A stretch of 64,000 bases of DNA from Paracoccus sp. MBLB3053 (GTDB lineage: Bacteria > Pseudomonadota > Alphaproteobacteria > Rhodobacterales > Rhodobacteraceae): contig NZ_JAVQLW010000001.1 in the NCBI RefSeq assembly GCF_031822435.1, positions 999,501 through 1,063,500 on the forward strand, read 5' to 3'. The notes beneath the pieces are model-generated. The model was not told the origin of the DNA and ran no database searches. It saw nothing but the letters and a program-made list of their open reading frames with translations. Made by a program: the position numbers and the translations under genes. This document shows, one piece after another, positions 25,068 to 34,198 of this stretch. Positions within the stretch are counted from its first letter, which is position 1. Each line of letters starts with the position of its first letter.

Positions 25068-26255
25068 ATGAAGCCAAGAACCAAACCGCCCCGCCGGTCG
25101 GCGCCGCCCGCGCCTGCCCAGAAGCCCGAAGCCGCGCCGCTCGCTGCGGATCAGTCCCGCATGGAAATCTTTCTGGTGGCGACGCCGGGGCTTGAGGACC
25201 CTTTGGCAGACGAGGCGCGCGCCCTTGGCTATGCGCCCCAGATCCAGCCCGGAGGCGTGACCATTACCGGCGGGTGGCACGATGTCTGGCGCGCCAATCT
25301 GGAAATTCGCGGCGCCACCCGGGTTCTGGCCCGGATCGGCTCGTTCCGGGCCATGCACCCGGCACAGCTCGACAAGAGGGCGCACCGCTTTCCCTGGGCC
25401 GATTTCCTGCGCCCAGATATTCCCGTGAAGGTTGAGGCAAGCAGCCGAAAGTCGCGCATCTATCACGCCGGGGCAATCAGCCAGCGGATCGAAGCCGCGC
25501 TCAGGGACGAGTTGGGCGCGACCATCGCCGAAGACGCCCCGGTCACGGTCAAGGTCCGGATCGAAGACGACCTGTGCACCATCAGTCTCGACAGTTCGGG
25601 CGAGTCGCTGCACAAGCGCGGTCACAAGCAGGCCGTCGGCAAGGCGCCGATGCGCGAAACCATGGCCGCGATGTTCCTTCGCCAATGCGGTTACGACGGG
25701 CGCGAGCCGGTGCTGGACCCGATGTGCGGCTCGGGCACATTCGTCATCGAGGCGGCCGAGATCGCGGCGGGGCTGAAGCCGGGCAGGCTACGCCATTTTG
25801 CCTTCGAAGACTTCGTGAGCTTCGACCCCGAGGCATGGGAAAGGCTGCGTGGCGCCACCTCAGCCAAGCCTCGCACAGAGATCGGCTTTTTTGGCAGCGA
25901 CCGCGACCCGGGCGCGATCCGCATGAGCCGCGAGAATGCCGACCGCGCCGGGCTGGCCGGCCGGGTGCAGTTCGAGACGCTCGCGCTGGCGGATCTGGAG
26001 CGTCCTGAAGGACCGCCAGGCCTTGTCATCATCAACCCGCCCTACGGCGCGCGGATCGGCAACAAGGGACCGCTCTTCGGACTTCATGCCACGATGGGCG
26101 AGGTGCTGCGCGAACGTTTCAAGGGCTGGCGGGTCGGCATCGTCACGAGCGATGCCCAGCTGGCCCGCGCAACCGGGCTGCCGTTCATGGAGCCCGGGCC
26201 ATATGTGGCGCATGGCGGGCTGAAGGTCCGCCTTTGGCAGACCGGGCCGCTTTAG
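25068..26255 (+). CDS. THUMP-domain class I RNA methyltransferase (RlmL-like)
   Basis: 395 residues from ATG 25068; other in-frame ATGs at 25035, 25038 and 25161 exist and no ribosome site decides. An N-terminal Pro/Ala/Lys-rich tail leads to MEIFLVATPGLEDPLADEARALG, a THUMP domain (residues about 75-165), then a Rossmann SAM domain with DPMCGSGTFVIEAAEIAAG, GSDRDPGAIRMSRENA and the guanine-N2/adenine methylase motif INPPYGARIG. Relatives modify 23S rRNA. Single gene. Confidence 0.88.
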   Translation: MKPRTKPPRRSAPPAPAQKPEAAPLAADQSRMEIFLVATPGLEDPLADEARALGYAPQIQPGGVTITGGWHDVWRANLEIRGATRVLARIGSFRAMHPAQLDKRAHRFPWADFLRPDIPVKVEASSRKSRIYHAGAISQRIEAALRDELGATIAEDAPVTVKVRIEDDLCTISLDSSGESLHKRGHKQAVGKAPMRETMAAMFLRQCGYDGREPVLDPMCGSGTFVIEAAEIAAGLKPGRLRHFAFEDFVSFDPEAWERLRGATSAKPRTEIGFFGSDRDPGAIRMSRENADRAGLAGRVQFETLALADLERPEGPPGLVIINPPYGARIGNKGPLFGLHATMGEVLRERFKGWRVGIVTSDAQLARATGLPFMEPGPYVAHGGLKVRLWQTGPL

Positions 26256-26363
26256 GTCCCGGACATCTCTCGGGATCGGCGGTGCGGTGAAAGCTGCGCG
26301 GGCGGCAGACCGTCCGCCGACGGTCGTGTTCCGCGTGCCGGCCGGCTTGCCAAAGCCCCCGGA

Positions 26364-26897
26364 TCAATCCTTGCCGTGTCGTGGCGCCGCCTTGCGGGCG
26401 GGCCAGCGGGGTAGGGCAGGAACTTCCAGCCGCTCTCCGGGCTCGACCACCGAGGCCAGCCACAGAAGGTGCCGCCGCGCCATCGCGATACAGCCGGCTG
26501 TCGGAAAGCCGGGCCTTCGCCATTGGTGCAGGAAGATGGCCGAGCCCCTGCCGGGCTCGGCATCGGGCCAGTTCCAGTCGGTGATCAGCACGACGTCGTA
26601 AAGCGGATCCGGGCGGCGCAGGGATTCGTGGCCCGGTATGAAGGGGGCACGGACGTATTGGTTGTAATCGGCATCCCCCGAGGCGTCACACCACAGGTCG
26701 CCGGGCAGGATGGGCTGGGCCCAGGCCGCGGGCCGGGCGACCCGGTCGGGGCGGTAGAGCAGGCCGACTATGTGATGTTCGCCCACCGGGGTCGCCCCGT
26801 CGCCCTCGTGTTTCGAGACCGCAAGCCCGCCGCGACCGACCGAGCAGGGGAAGGTGCGGTGGCGGGTATGCAGCCCCAAGGGGGTCAGGCGGATCAC
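26364..26897 (-). CDS. L,D-transpeptidase (YkuD) catalytic-domain protein
   Basis: 177 residues. The catalytic motif is present as SAIFLHQWRRPGFPTAGCIAM with His124 and the nucleophile Cys136, and the substrate-loop KHEGDGATPVGEH is typical of the family. L,D-transpeptidases cross-link peptidoglycan or attach proteins to it. No signal peptide is visible, which is common in this short alphaproteobacterial subgroup but leaves export unexplained. The start overlaps the ribA-type gene stop by 4 bp. Confidence 0.85.
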   Translation of the reverse strand: MIRLTPLGLHTRHRTFPCSVGRGGLAVSKHEGDGATPVGEHHIVGLLYRPDRVARPAAWAQPILPGDLWCDASGDADYNQYVRAPFIPGHESLRRPDPLYDVVLITDWNWPDAEPGRGSAIFLHQWRRPGFPTAGCIAMARRHLLWLASVVEPGERLEVPALPRWPARKAAPRHGKD

Positions 26898-27955
26898 AGC
26901 AGGTGCCCCGATTTCTGAGCCTTGATGTCCAGATAGTTCGTATTGTGGCGATTGCGGGGCGTGATCAGCGGCACGCGCTCGGCCACCGCGATTCCATGCC
27001 CCTCCAGCATCGCGACCTTGCGCGGATTATTGGTCATCAGGCGAACCGAGCCAAAGCCCATCTCGCGCAGGATGCCGGCACCGATGCGGAAATCGCGTTC
27101 GTCGTCCTCAAAGCCCAGTCGATGATTTGCCTCGACCGTGTCGAAGCCCTGGTTCTGCAGGGCATAGGCACGCATCTTGTTTGCAAGCCCGATGCCGCGG
27201 CCTTCCTGGTTGAGGTAAAGCAGCACGCCTTCGCCCGCCGTGCCCATCGCGCCAAGCGCGGCATGAAGCTGCGGGCCGCAGTCGCATTTCAGGCTGCCCA
27301 GCACGTCCCCCGTGAAGCAAGCCGAGTGCAGGCGCGCGAGCACCGGCTTGTCGCGCGATGGCTGTCCGATCTCGACCGCGTAATGTTCGGACGCGCCATC
27401 ATTGGGGCGGAAAATGTGCAGTTTGGAATTCTCGGCGGAAAGAAGCGGCAAGCGGGCCGCGGCGACCGGCGCCATCGCCGCCTCGGTGGCAAGCTGCTCG
27501 AGCGCGGGGCCCGGCGAAAGACGGGTCAGACCCTCGGGGGAGCTTTCGACGGGCACGACCAGCACTGCAGGCAGAAGCTGGGCCGATTTCGCGAGTGCAA
27601 TCGCCGCACGCTCGGCTGCGGCGTCACCGCCGCGCAGGCTTTTCAGCGGGCCCTTCATCGGGGTCATCAGGTCGCCGGCCGGATCGGCGATGGAGCGCAA
27701 CCAGCGCAGGTCGGCCTCGGGCGGCAGCTCGATCCGGGACAGGTCATTGTCATAGACCCGCGCCTTGAGCGTCTCGGCCCGCCAGCTGGTGATGGCGAGA
27801 TGGGCCGGCCCCAGCATGCGCATCAGCGCAAGCCTGTCCGGTGACAATGTCTCGACCGCGGCCACCAAAGCGGCGCCGATCACGACGGGCAGGCCCATCC
27901 GAAGGTCGGTGCGCGCGCGGGAAACGGTCTCGGTCAGGGTCGGAATCAGGGTCAT
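26894..27955 (-). CDS. ribA: GTP cyclohydrolase II
   Basis: First step of riboflavin synthesis: opens GTP to 2,5-diamino-6-ribosylamino-pyrimidinone phosphate. 353 residues from ATG 27955. The C-terminal domain carries the zinc cysteines (ACFTGDVLGSLKCDCGPQL), YLNQEGRGIGL and RLMTNNPRKVAML. The N-terminal 150 residues lack the DHBP-synthase signature, so this is not a working RibBA fusion; such an N-terminal extension is usual in Rhodobacterales. The upstream extension of the frame to 28027 is not supported. Confidence 0.93.
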   Translation of the reverse strand: MTLIPTLTETVSRARTDLRMGLPVVIGAALVAAVETLSPDRLALMRMLGPAHLAITSWRAETLKARVYDNDLSRIELPPEADLRWLRSIADPAGDLMTPMKGPLKSLRGGDAAAERAAIALAKSAQLLPAVLVVPVESSPEGLTRLSPGPALEQLATEAAMAPVAAARLPLLSAENSKLHIFRPNDGASEHYAVEIGQPSRDKPVLARLHSACFTGDVLGSLKCDCGPQLHAALGAMGTAGEGVLLYLNQEGRGIGLANKMRAYALQNQGFDTVEANHRLGFEDDERDFRIGAGILREMGFGSVRLMTNNPRKVAMLEGHGIAVAERVPLITPRNRHNTNYLDIKAQKSGHLL

Positions 27956-28088
27956 CGGAACCGCCGCGTTGAAACAAACTGAAACATAGGGACGATTTCC
28001 GACAACTCCATGTGAGAATTGCTGCAATGTGCTGGACGCCCGCCCCCGGCCACCTCACGTTTCCGCCATAAAGGCAATGGAGGCAAGA

Positions 28089-28775
28089 ATGGCCGGACTG
28101 AAAAAGATCCTGTTGGTCGATGACGAAGAGGACCTGCGCGAGGCCCTGGCCGAGCAGCTTGTCGCGACCGAGGACTTCGAGGTGTTCGAGGCGGGCTCGG
28201 GTCACGAAGCCGTCGAACGGACCAAGGGCGCGATCTTCGACCTTGTCGTGCTGGATGTGGGCCTGCCCGATACGGACGGTCGCGAGCTTTGCAAGCGGTT
28301 GCGCAAGCAGGGCGTGAAATGCCCGGTGGTCATGCTGACCGGTCACGATACCGATGCGGATACGATCCTGGGGCTCGACAGCGGGGCGAACGACTACATC
28401 ACCAAGCCCTTCAAATTCCCAGTGCTGCTGGCGCGGCTGCGCGCCCAGCTGCGCACCCATGAGCAATCCGAGGACGCGATCTTCCAGCTTGGGCCCTATA
28501 CGTTCAAGCCCGCGATGAAGATGCTGATCGATCAGAAGGACCGCAAGATCCGCCTGACCGAGAAGGAAACGAACATCCTGAAGTTCCTGTATCGTGCGCA
28601 GGACGGCGTCGTGCCGCGCGACGTGCTGCTGCACGAGGTCTGGGGCTATAATGCGGGTGTCACCACCCACACGCTGGAAACCCACATCTATCGACTGCGC
28701 CAGAAGATCGAGCCCGATCCTTCGAGCGCGCGGCTGCTGGTCACGGAATCCGGCGGATATCGGCTCGTCGTGTGA
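28089..28775 (+). CDS. OmpR/PhoB-type response regulator
   Basis: 228 residues from ATG 28089, chosen because GGAGG sits 5 nt upstream; ATG 28077 and the longer frame have none. Receiver domain: acidic pair in LLVDDEEDL, phospho-acceptor Asp56 (VVLDVGLPD), LTGHD and TKPFK. C-terminal winged helix: LTEKETNILKFLYRAQDG and VWGYNAGVTTHTLETHIYRLRQKI. No kinase is adjacent, so it is an orphan regulator. A strong terminator follows at 28852. Confidence 0.9.
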   Translation: MAGLKKILLVDDEEDLREALAEQLVATEDFEVFEAGSGHEAVERTKGAIFDLVVLDVGLPDTDGRELCKRLRKQGVKCPVVMLTGHDTDADTILGLDSGANDYITKPFKFPVLLARLRAQLRTHEQSEDAIFQLGPYTFKPAMKMLIDQKDRKIRLTEKETNILKFLYRAQDGVVPRDVLLHEVWGYNAGVTTHTLETHIYRLRQKIEPDPSSARLLVTESGGYRLVV

Positions 28776-28787
28776 GGGGGCAGGAAC

Positions 28788-28808
28788 CCGTGGCCCCGCC
28801 GCGGGTTT
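28788..28808 (+). terminator. Hairpin after the response-regulator gene
   Basis: ACCCGTGGC and GCCGCGGGT form a 9-bp stem with one G-T pair around CCC, followed by TTTCCCTT. It lies 12 bp after the response-regulator stop. A second, stronger hairpin follows 44 bp later. Confidence 0.5.
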
Positions 28809-28851
28809 CCCTTGCCAAGCCCAGTGGTTCGGTGGATGCGGCCACATGACG

Positions 28852-28876
28852 ACCCGGCCCCAGTGGCCGGGTTTTT
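28852..28876 (+). terminator. Rho-independent terminator
   Basis: ACCCGGCC (28852-28859) pairs perfectly with GGCCGGGT (28865-28872) around a 5-base loop and is followed by TTTT, then CC and further T. It separates the response-regulator gene from xth. Confidence 0.75.
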
Positions 28877-29034
28877 CCTTTCCCGGGCGGCACGTTCCGG
28901 CGGGAAGCCACGCCCCGGCCGGCCCGTCGAGGGCCGCCCGTGCCGCGGGGGCGATGCCCCCGGGCAACTGCCTTGCGGTGGACAAGCGGCGGCCATGGTC
29001 CTAGGGTCACGCCCCGACCAACCGGAGGCTTTCC

Positions 29035-29820
29035 ATGTTCACCCTTGCCACCTGGAACATCAACTCGGTTCGCCTGCGCGAGACCCTCGTCGCCCGTCTG
29101 CTGACCGACGAGGCCCCGGACATCCTGTGCCTGCAGGAGACCAAGAGCCCGGTCGAGAAGATCCCGCTCGAGGCGTTCCGCGCGCTTGGCTACACCCATT
29201 TCGTGGCTCGCGGGCAAAAGGGATATAACGGCGTCGCGATCCTTTCCAAGCTGCCGATCGAGGATGCTGGCGACCGCGACTATGCCGGTCTGGGACATGC
29301 GCGCCATGTCGCGGCAAGGCTGGAAAACGGTGTCACCATCCACAATTTCTACGTCCCGGCCGGTGGTGATATTCCCGACCGCGAACAGAACCTCAAGTTC
29401 GGCCAGAAGCTCGATTTCCTGACCGAGATGCGCGACGCCTTTCACGCCGACAACCCGCAGAAATCCATCATGGTCGGCGATCTGAACATTGCCCCGCGCG
29501 AGGATGATGTCTGGTCGCACAAGCAGCTTCTGAAGATCGTGAGCCATACTCCGATCGAGGTTGAGCATCTGGGCGCCGCACAGGATGCGGGCAAGTGGGT
29601 CGACATCACGCGTCAGGACATTCCCTCTGGCCTGCTCTACAGCTGGTGGAGCTACCGCGCCAAGGATTGGGACGCCGCCGACAAGGGGCGCCGTCTCGAC
29701 CATATCTGGGCCACGCCCGATATCGCCAGCGCCGGGCATAACAGCCGCATCCTGCGCCCGGTGCGGGGCTGGCAGCAGCCCAGCGACCATGTTCCGGTAT
29801 TAGCCAGTTTCGATCTCTGA
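29035..29820 (+). CDS. xth: Exodeoxyribonuclease III
   Basis: Base-excision-repair nuclease acting at abasic sites and as a 3'-5' exonuclease. 261 residues with the EEP-fold signatures: ATWNINSVRLR, ILCLQETK (metal Glu), GYNGVAILSK, VGDLNIAP, KGRRLDHIWATP and the final SDHVPVLA with catalytic Asp-His. GGAGG lies 8 nt before the ATG. Standard length. Single gene between a terminator and the thioredoxin gene. Confidence 0.95.
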   Translation: MFTLATWNINSVRLRETLVARLLTDEAPDILCLQETKSPVEKIPLEAFRALGYTHFVARGQKGYNGVAILSKLPIEDAGDRDYAGLGHARHVAARLENGVTIHNFYVPAGGDIPDREQNLKFGQKLDFLTEMRDAFHADNPQKSIMVGDLNIAPREDDVWSHKQLLKIVSHTPIEVEHLGAAQDAGKWVDITRQDIPSGLLYSWWSYRAKDWDAADKGRRLDHIWATPDIASAGHNSRILRPVRGWQQPSDHVPVLASFDL

Positions 29821-29894
29821 TCCGCCCTTTCGCAACGGGCGCTTAGACACCATATTGCGCCTGACCGAGAAAACCCGAGCTTCTGGGGAAGACC

Positions 29895-30812
29895 ATGGCC
29901 ATGATTTTTGACGGCGCCGATACGCCCGCGCCCAAGACCGAAGACTTCATCATCGACGTGACCGAGGCCAATTTCATGGCCGAAGTCGTCGAGAAATCCA
30001 TGGAGGTCCCGGTGATCGTGGACTTCTGGGCGCCCTGGTGCGGGCCGTGCAAGACGCTGGGGCCGCAGATGGAAGCCGAGGTCGCCCGCCACAAGGGCCG
30101 CGTCCGCATGGCCAAGGTGAATGTGGACGAGAACCAGATGATCGCAGCGCAGATGCGCGTGCAATCTATCCCCACGGTCTATGCGTTCTTCCAGGGGCAG
30201 CCGGTCGACGGTTTCCAGGGCGCGGTCCCGCAAAGCCAGATCAAGCAGTTCGTCGACAAGCTTGCCCAGATGGGCGGCGATGACGGCGGTCTGGCAGATG
30301 CGCTGGAAGCGGCCGAGGCGATGCTGACCGAGGGCGCCGCCGATGATGCGGCCGAGACCTTCGCCGCCATTATCGAGGAAGAACCCGAAAACGCCATCGC
30401 CTGGGGTGGCCTGATCCGGTCTCGCATGGCGCAGGGCGACATGGACACGGCCGAGGCCGATCTGGCCAATGTTCCCGCTGTCATCGCCAAGGCCGGGCCG
30501 GTAGAAGCCGCCCGCGCGCAGTTGCAACTGGCGCGCCAGGCGGCTTCCGCAGGACCGCTTGATGACCTGCGCCTGAAGGTCGAGGCCGACCCGGCGGACC
30601 AGCAGGCGCGTTTCGACTATGCGACCGCCCTTCACGCGGCAGGCGATGTCGAGGCCGCGATCGACCAGCTTCTGGAAGGTTTCCGCCGCGATCGCGAATG
30701 GAATGACGCGGCGGCCAAGGCGCAGCTCATCACCATTTTCGATGCGATGAAGCCCACCGATCCGATCGCCCAGAAAGGTCGCCGGCGCCTGTCGTCGCTT
30801 ATCTTTGCCTGA
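29895..30812 (+). CDS. Thioredoxin-TPR co-chaperone (CnoX/YbbN type)
   Basis: 305 residues. The N-terminal thioredoxin domain (residues 20-130) has VIVDFWAPWCGPCKTLGP with both active Cys (49 and 52), IPTVYAFFQGQP, and is followed by a TPR-like helical C-terminal region (LADALEAAEAMLTEGAADDAAETFAAIIEEEP and ARFDYATALHAAGDVEAAIDQLLEGF). In E. coli the relative CnoX is a holdase that hands clients to chaperonin. Unlike E. coli CnoX, which lost the redox pair, this one keeps WCGPC. The next gene starts 1 bp after the stop. Confidence 0.9.
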   Translation: MAMIFDGADTPAPKTEDFIIDVTEANFMAEVVEKSMEVPVIVDFWAPWCGPCKTLGPQMEAEVARHKGRVRMAKVNVDENQMIAAQMRVQSIPTVYAFFQGQPVDGFQGAVPQSQIKQFVDKLAQMGGDDGGLADALEAAEAMLTEGAADDAAETFAAIIEEEPENAIAWGGLIRSRMAQGDMDTAEADLANVPAVIAKAGPVEAARAQLQLARQAASAGPLDDLRLKVEADPADQQARFDYATALHAAGDVEAAIDQLLEGFRRDREWNDAAAKAQLITIFDAMKPTDPIAQKGRRRLSSLIFA

Positions 30813-30813
30813 C

Positions 30814-31452
30814 ATGTCACGCGCTGCGGAACTGCCCGATGGAATTCCGCTTTTCCCGTTGAGCGGGGCGATCCTGTTGCCCCGCACGCGCCTGCCGTTG
30901 CAGATCTTCGAGCCGCGCTACCTGCAGATGGTCGAGGATGTTCTCAAGACGCCCTCGCGGCTGATCGGGATGATCCAACCTGTTCACCCCGAGGGGCAGC
31001 GCCTGGCACAGATTGGCTGCGCGGGCCGGATCGTCGCTTTTTCGGAACTCGACGACAACCGGTTGATGATCTCGCTGAAGGCGCGGTCGCGTTTTCGGCT
31101 GGGACGCATCGAAGACGGCTTTCGCCCCTATCGATACGCAAAAGTCAGGTGGACGGGTTTTGAACGGGATCTCTCTTCCAGACCCGAAACGGTCGAAGGT
31201 TTCGATCGCGATGCCCTGATGGCCCGGCTGGCGCGGTTTGCGAGGCAACGCGGGCTTGTCTCGGACTGGAGTTCGGCCGAATCCGCCGACGAGGAAGCGC
31301 TCGTCAACTCGCTGTCGATGTTGTTGCCGTTCTCGACCGAGGAGAAACAGGCGCTTCTGGAAAGCCCTTCCCTTGCGGATCGCCGCGAATTGCTGGACGG
31401 GCTGCTTGAATATGCCCTGAGGGGCGGCGATGACGAGGAAATCATTCAATGA
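30814..31452 (+). CDS. Lon N-terminal-domain protein (LON substrate-binding family)
   Basis: 212 residues, only the substrate-binding domain of Lon protease, without ATPase or protease parts. Signatures: [64 protein letters not shown] and [33 protein letters not shown]. The ATG follows the thioredoxin-TPR stop by 1 bp and its stop overlaps the next ATG, so these three genes form an operon. Function of such stand-alone proteins in bacteria is not established. Confidence 0.88.
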   Translation: MSRAAELPDGIPLFPLSGAILLPRTRLPLQIFEPRYLQMVEDVLKTPSRLIGMIQPVHPEGQRLAQIGCAGRIVAFSELDDNRLMISLKARSRFRLGRIEDGFRPYRYAKVRWTGFERDLSSRPETVEGFDRDALMARLARFARQRGLVSDWSSAESADEEALVNSLSMLLPFSTEEKQALLESPSLADRRELLDGLLEYALRGGDDEEIIQ

Positions 31453-31658
31453 CCGACGCAACCACCCCAACGGCAGCCGCACGCGGCTTCGATCGCCACA
31501 TGCTCGAAGCCCTGGTCTGCCCGGTGACGCATACCACCCTGCGCTATGATGCGCAGCGGCAGGAACTGATTTCGGAAGCGGCTGGCCTCGCCTTCCCGAT
31601 CCATGACGGCATTCCGATCATGCTGATCGACGAGGCAAGACAGATCAAGGCGAACTGA
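31449..31658 (+). CDS. Trm112-like (UPF0434/YcaR) small protein
   Basis: 69 residues. The family pattern [41 protein letters not shown] is clear. Trm112-type proteins activate methyltransferases in archaea and eukaryotes; bacterial members are poorly understood. Only one of the four usual Cys is kept (Cys24), so zinc binding is unlikely. It overlaps the Lon-domain gene by 4 bp and faces argC across a terminator hairpin. Confidence 0.85.
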   Translation: MTDATTPTAAARGFDRHMLEALVCPVTHTTLRYDAQRQELISEAAGLAFPIHDGIPIMLIDEARQIKAN

Positions 31659-31674
31659 TCCGTCCGGCGGAAAC

Positions 31675-31701
31675 TGCGGCCCGTGCCGGGCACAGGCCGC
31701 A
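31675..31701. terminator. Bidirectional terminator hairpin between trm112-like gene and argC
   Basis: TGCGGCC pairs with GGCCGCA, and inside it GTGCC with GGCAC, giving a 12-bp stem broken only by a C-A mismatch with a minimal loop. It lies in the 60-bp space between two convergent genes. T-runs are short, so efficiency is uncertain. Confidence 0.55.
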
Positions 31702-31718
31702 ATCGTTTCCCGGGCGGC

Positions 31719-32627
31719 TTACAGGCCGGCCGCCTCGTCAGCGCCGAGCATGATGTTGAGGTTCTGAACCGCCGCGCCCGAAGCCCCCTTGCCGAGGTTG
31801 TCGAGCACCGCGACCAGCACGGCGCAGCCGATCGCGTCATCGCCATGAACCGAGATTTCCAGCCGGTTGGTATCGTTGACTGCAGTCGGCACGATGCGCG
31901 CCGGGGCATCGACTACCGTGACGAATTGCTGACCGGCATAATGCTCGGCCAGGGCCTTGCGCAGGTCGCCGATATTGCCGCGCCCTTCAAGATGCAGCGG
32001 GATCTGCACGGCCATGCCCTGCGCGAAATTGCCGACCGATGGGGCAAAGACCGGGCGTGCCGTCAGGCCGGCATATTTCATGATCTCGGGCAGGTGCTTG
32101 TGCTTCTGACCCAGTGCATAGACGAAAGCGGGTGGCGCCTCGCCACGCTCATATTCGCCGATCAGCTCCTTGCCGCCGCCCGTATAGCCCGAGACGGCAT
32201 TGATCGACAGCGCCTCGCCGGGGGCGATCAGCCCAAGACGAACCAGCGGCGCGAGCAGCGATATCGCGCCCGTGGAATAGCAGCCGGGGTTCGAAACAAG
32301 CTTCGCTCCGGCGATGGCTTCGCGCGCGTTCGGGGTCAGTTCGGCGAACCCAAAGACCCAGTTCGGATCGACCCGGTGGGCCGTCGAGGCGTCGATGAAG
32401 CGGACCGGCAGCCCTTCGGCCAGCGCGACAGCCTCTTTCGCGGCGGCGTCGGGCAGGCAAAGGATCGCGACATCGGCGCTGGCAAAGGCATCGCGGCGGG
32501 CATCGGCATCCTTGCGGCGGGCGGGATCGATCTGGATCAGTTCGATATCGTCGCGTCCGACAAGCCGGTCGCGAATTTGCAGGCCTGTCGTGCCGGCCTC
32601 GCCGTCGATGAAAACCTTGTGCGCCAT
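31719..32627 (-). CDS. argC: N-acetyl-gamma-glutamyl-phosphate reductase (type 2)
   Basis: Arginine synthesis: reduces N-acetylglutamyl phosphate to the semialdehyde with NADPH. 302 residues, the shorter type 2 form. Signatures: KVFIDGEAGTTGLQI, FIDASTAHRVDPNWVFGFAEL, the catalytic Cys in LVSNPGCYSTGAI and SAVSGYTGGGKELI-like INAVSGYTGGGKELI. The second of two adjacent ATGs is preferred because AGGAGG lies 5 nt before it. Stands alone. Confidence 0.95.
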   Translation of the reverse strand: MAHKVFIDGEAGTTGLQIRDRLVGRDDIELIQIDPARRKDADARRDAFASADVAILCLPDAAAKEAVALAEGLPVRFIDASTAHRVDPNWVFGFAELTPNAREAIAGAKLVSNPGCYSTGAISLLAPLVRLGLIAPGEALSINAVSGYTGGGKELIGEYERGEAPPAFVYALGQKHKHLPEIMKYAGLTARPVFAPSVGNFAQGMAVQIPLHLEGRGNIGDLRKALAEHYAGQQFVTVVDAPARIVPTAVNDTNRLEISVHGDDAIGCAVLVAVLDNLGKGASGAAVQNLNIMLGADEAAGL

Positions 32628-32741
32628 CATGGCCTCCTGTTTGCCGGGGCCTTTTACAGCAACCGTCCAGTTCAGGCAAACCGGGAAAGGCAGCGCGGGC
32701 GCGCCACGCTTCGGGGGAGGACCCGCGCCCGCGCTGGCAGA

Positions 32742-33080
32742 TCAGATCTTGCAGAGATCTGATCTGACGAGAAACCTTTTCTCGCGCCCATTATCGAGGC
32801 TGAACATGCCCCCCCGACCGGGAATGGCGTCGATGATCAGGCGGGTATGTTTCCAGGCCTCGTATTGGCTGGCCGAGATATAGAAGGGCATGCCACCGAT
32901 CTCGCCCAGCCTGACGTCGCGCGCGCCGATTTGAAACTCACCCTGCGCATAGCACATCGGAGAAGAGCCATCGCAGCAGCCGCCCGATTGGTGAAACAGC
33001 ACCGGGCCGTGATCCGCGACGATCGCCGCCAGCAGTTCCAGCGCAGCGGGCGTGGCCTCGACCTGATCAAGCACCTCCAT
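32742..33080 (-). CDS. DUF779 protein of an alcohol/aldehyde oxidation operon
   Basis: 112 residues with the DUF779 pattern: HGPVLFHQSGGCCDGSSPMCY, GEIGGMPFYISASQYEAWKHTRLIID and RGGMFSLDNGREKRFLV. The CC and C could bind a metal. DUF779 genes are commonly found next to AcoD-type aldehyde dehydrogenases, as here. It starts 2 bp after the alcohol dehydrogenase stop, so it is in the same operon. Function unknown. Confidence 0.9.
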   Translation of the reverse strand: MEVLDQVEATPAALELLAAIVADHGPVLFHQSGGCCDGSSPMCYAQGEFQIGARDVRLGEIGGMPFYISASQYEAWKHTRLIIDAIPGRGGMFSLDNGREKRFLVRSDLCKI

Positions 33081-33082
33081 GA

Positions 33083-34117
33083 TCAGGCGGTCAGATCAAG
33101 GACCATGCGGCCCTCGATCTGGTCCTTGCGCATGCGGTCGAAAATCCCGTTGATATCGTCGAGCTTGGCCCGGCTGACGGTGGCCTTGACCTTGCCCTGG
33201 GCCGCGAAATCCAGCGATTCCTGCAGGTCGAGCCGCGTCCCCACGATCGAGCCGCGCACCGTGATCCCGTCCAGCACCATGCCGAAGATATCCAGCGGGA
33301 AGGTCCCCGGCGGCAGCCCGTTCAGCGAGATCGTGCCCCCGCGCGCGGCCATGCCGATGGCCTGTTCGAAGGCCTTGGGGCTGACGGCGGTGACCAGCAC
33401 GCCCTGCGCGCCGCCATCGGTCTGGCGCCGGATCGCAGCAGCAGGGTCGGGCTCGGTTGCGGCATTCACCGTCACCGTCGCGCCCAGCTTCCGGGCGAAT
33501 TCCAGCTTGTCGTCATGGATGTCGACGGCGGCGACATTCAGCCCCATCGCCTTGGCATATTGCACGGCCATGTGGCCAAGCCCGCCCACGCCCGAGATCA
33601 CCACCCAATCGCCCGGCTTCGTGTCCGTGACCTTCAGCCCCTTGTAGACGGTGACGCCGGCGCAAAGCACCGGGGCGATTTCAAGAAAGTCGATGTCCTT
33701 GGGCAGGTGTCCGACGTAATTCGGGTCGGCCACCACGTATTCGGCAAAGCCGCCGTTCACCGAATAGCCGGTATTCTGCTGCTCGGTGCAAAGCGTCTCC
33801 CAGCCGCCGAGGCAATGACGGCAATGGCCGCAGGCGGTGTAAAGCCAGGGCACGCCAACGCGGTCGCCCTCTTTCACATGTTTCACACCCGCGCCCACGC
33901 CCGAGACGAAGCCCACGCCCTCATGGCCCGGGATGAAGGGCGGGTTCGGCTTGACCGGCCAGTCGCCCGAGGCGGCATGCAGGTCCGTGTGGCAGACGCC
34001 AGAAGCCTGAATCGCCACCTGAATCATGCCCGGCCCCGGTTCGGGAATCGGAACCTCGTCGATGGTAAGGGGCTTGCCGAATTCGCGGACGACCGCAGCT
34101 TTCATCGTCTTTGCCAT
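33083..34117 (-). CDS. adhP: Zinc-dependent alcohol dehydrogenase (AdhP type)
   Basis: NAD-linked oxidation of primary alcohols in the cytoplasm. 344 residues. Catalytic zinc ligands in GVCHTDLHAASGDWPV and GHEGVGFV, structural zinc Cys in CGHCRHCLGGWETLC, and the cofactor loop ISGVGGLGHMAVQYAKAMG. The pattern matches AdhP and Geobacillus AdhT. It lies 81 bp after the aldehyde dehydrogenase and 2 bp before the DUF779 gene, so alcohol and aldehyde steps are co-expressed. Confidence 0.93.
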   Translation of the reverse strand: MAKTMKAAVVREFGKPLTIDEVPIPEPGPGMIQVAIQASGVCHTDLHAASGDWPVKPNPPFIPGHEGVGFVSGVGAGVKHVKEGDRVGVPWLYTACGHCRHCLGGWETLCTEQQNTGYSVNGGFAEYVVADPNYVGHLPKDIDFLEIAPVLCAGVTVYKGLKVTDTKPGDWVVISGVGGLGHMAVQYAKAMGLNVAAVDIHDDKLEFARKLGATVTVNAATEPDPAAAIRRQTDGGAQGVLVTAVSPKAFEQAIGMAARGGTISLNGLPPGTFPLDIFGMVLDGITVRGSIVGTRLDLQESLDFAAQGKVKATVSRAKLDDINGIFDRMRKDQIEGRMVLDLTA

Positions 34118-34198
34118 GAAGTAACCTCGTATGGGGTCGATCCAGAAAGGAAAGGCGTGGAAAAAGGGGCGCGCGGTGTCCCGGCGCCCCCGATCTTG

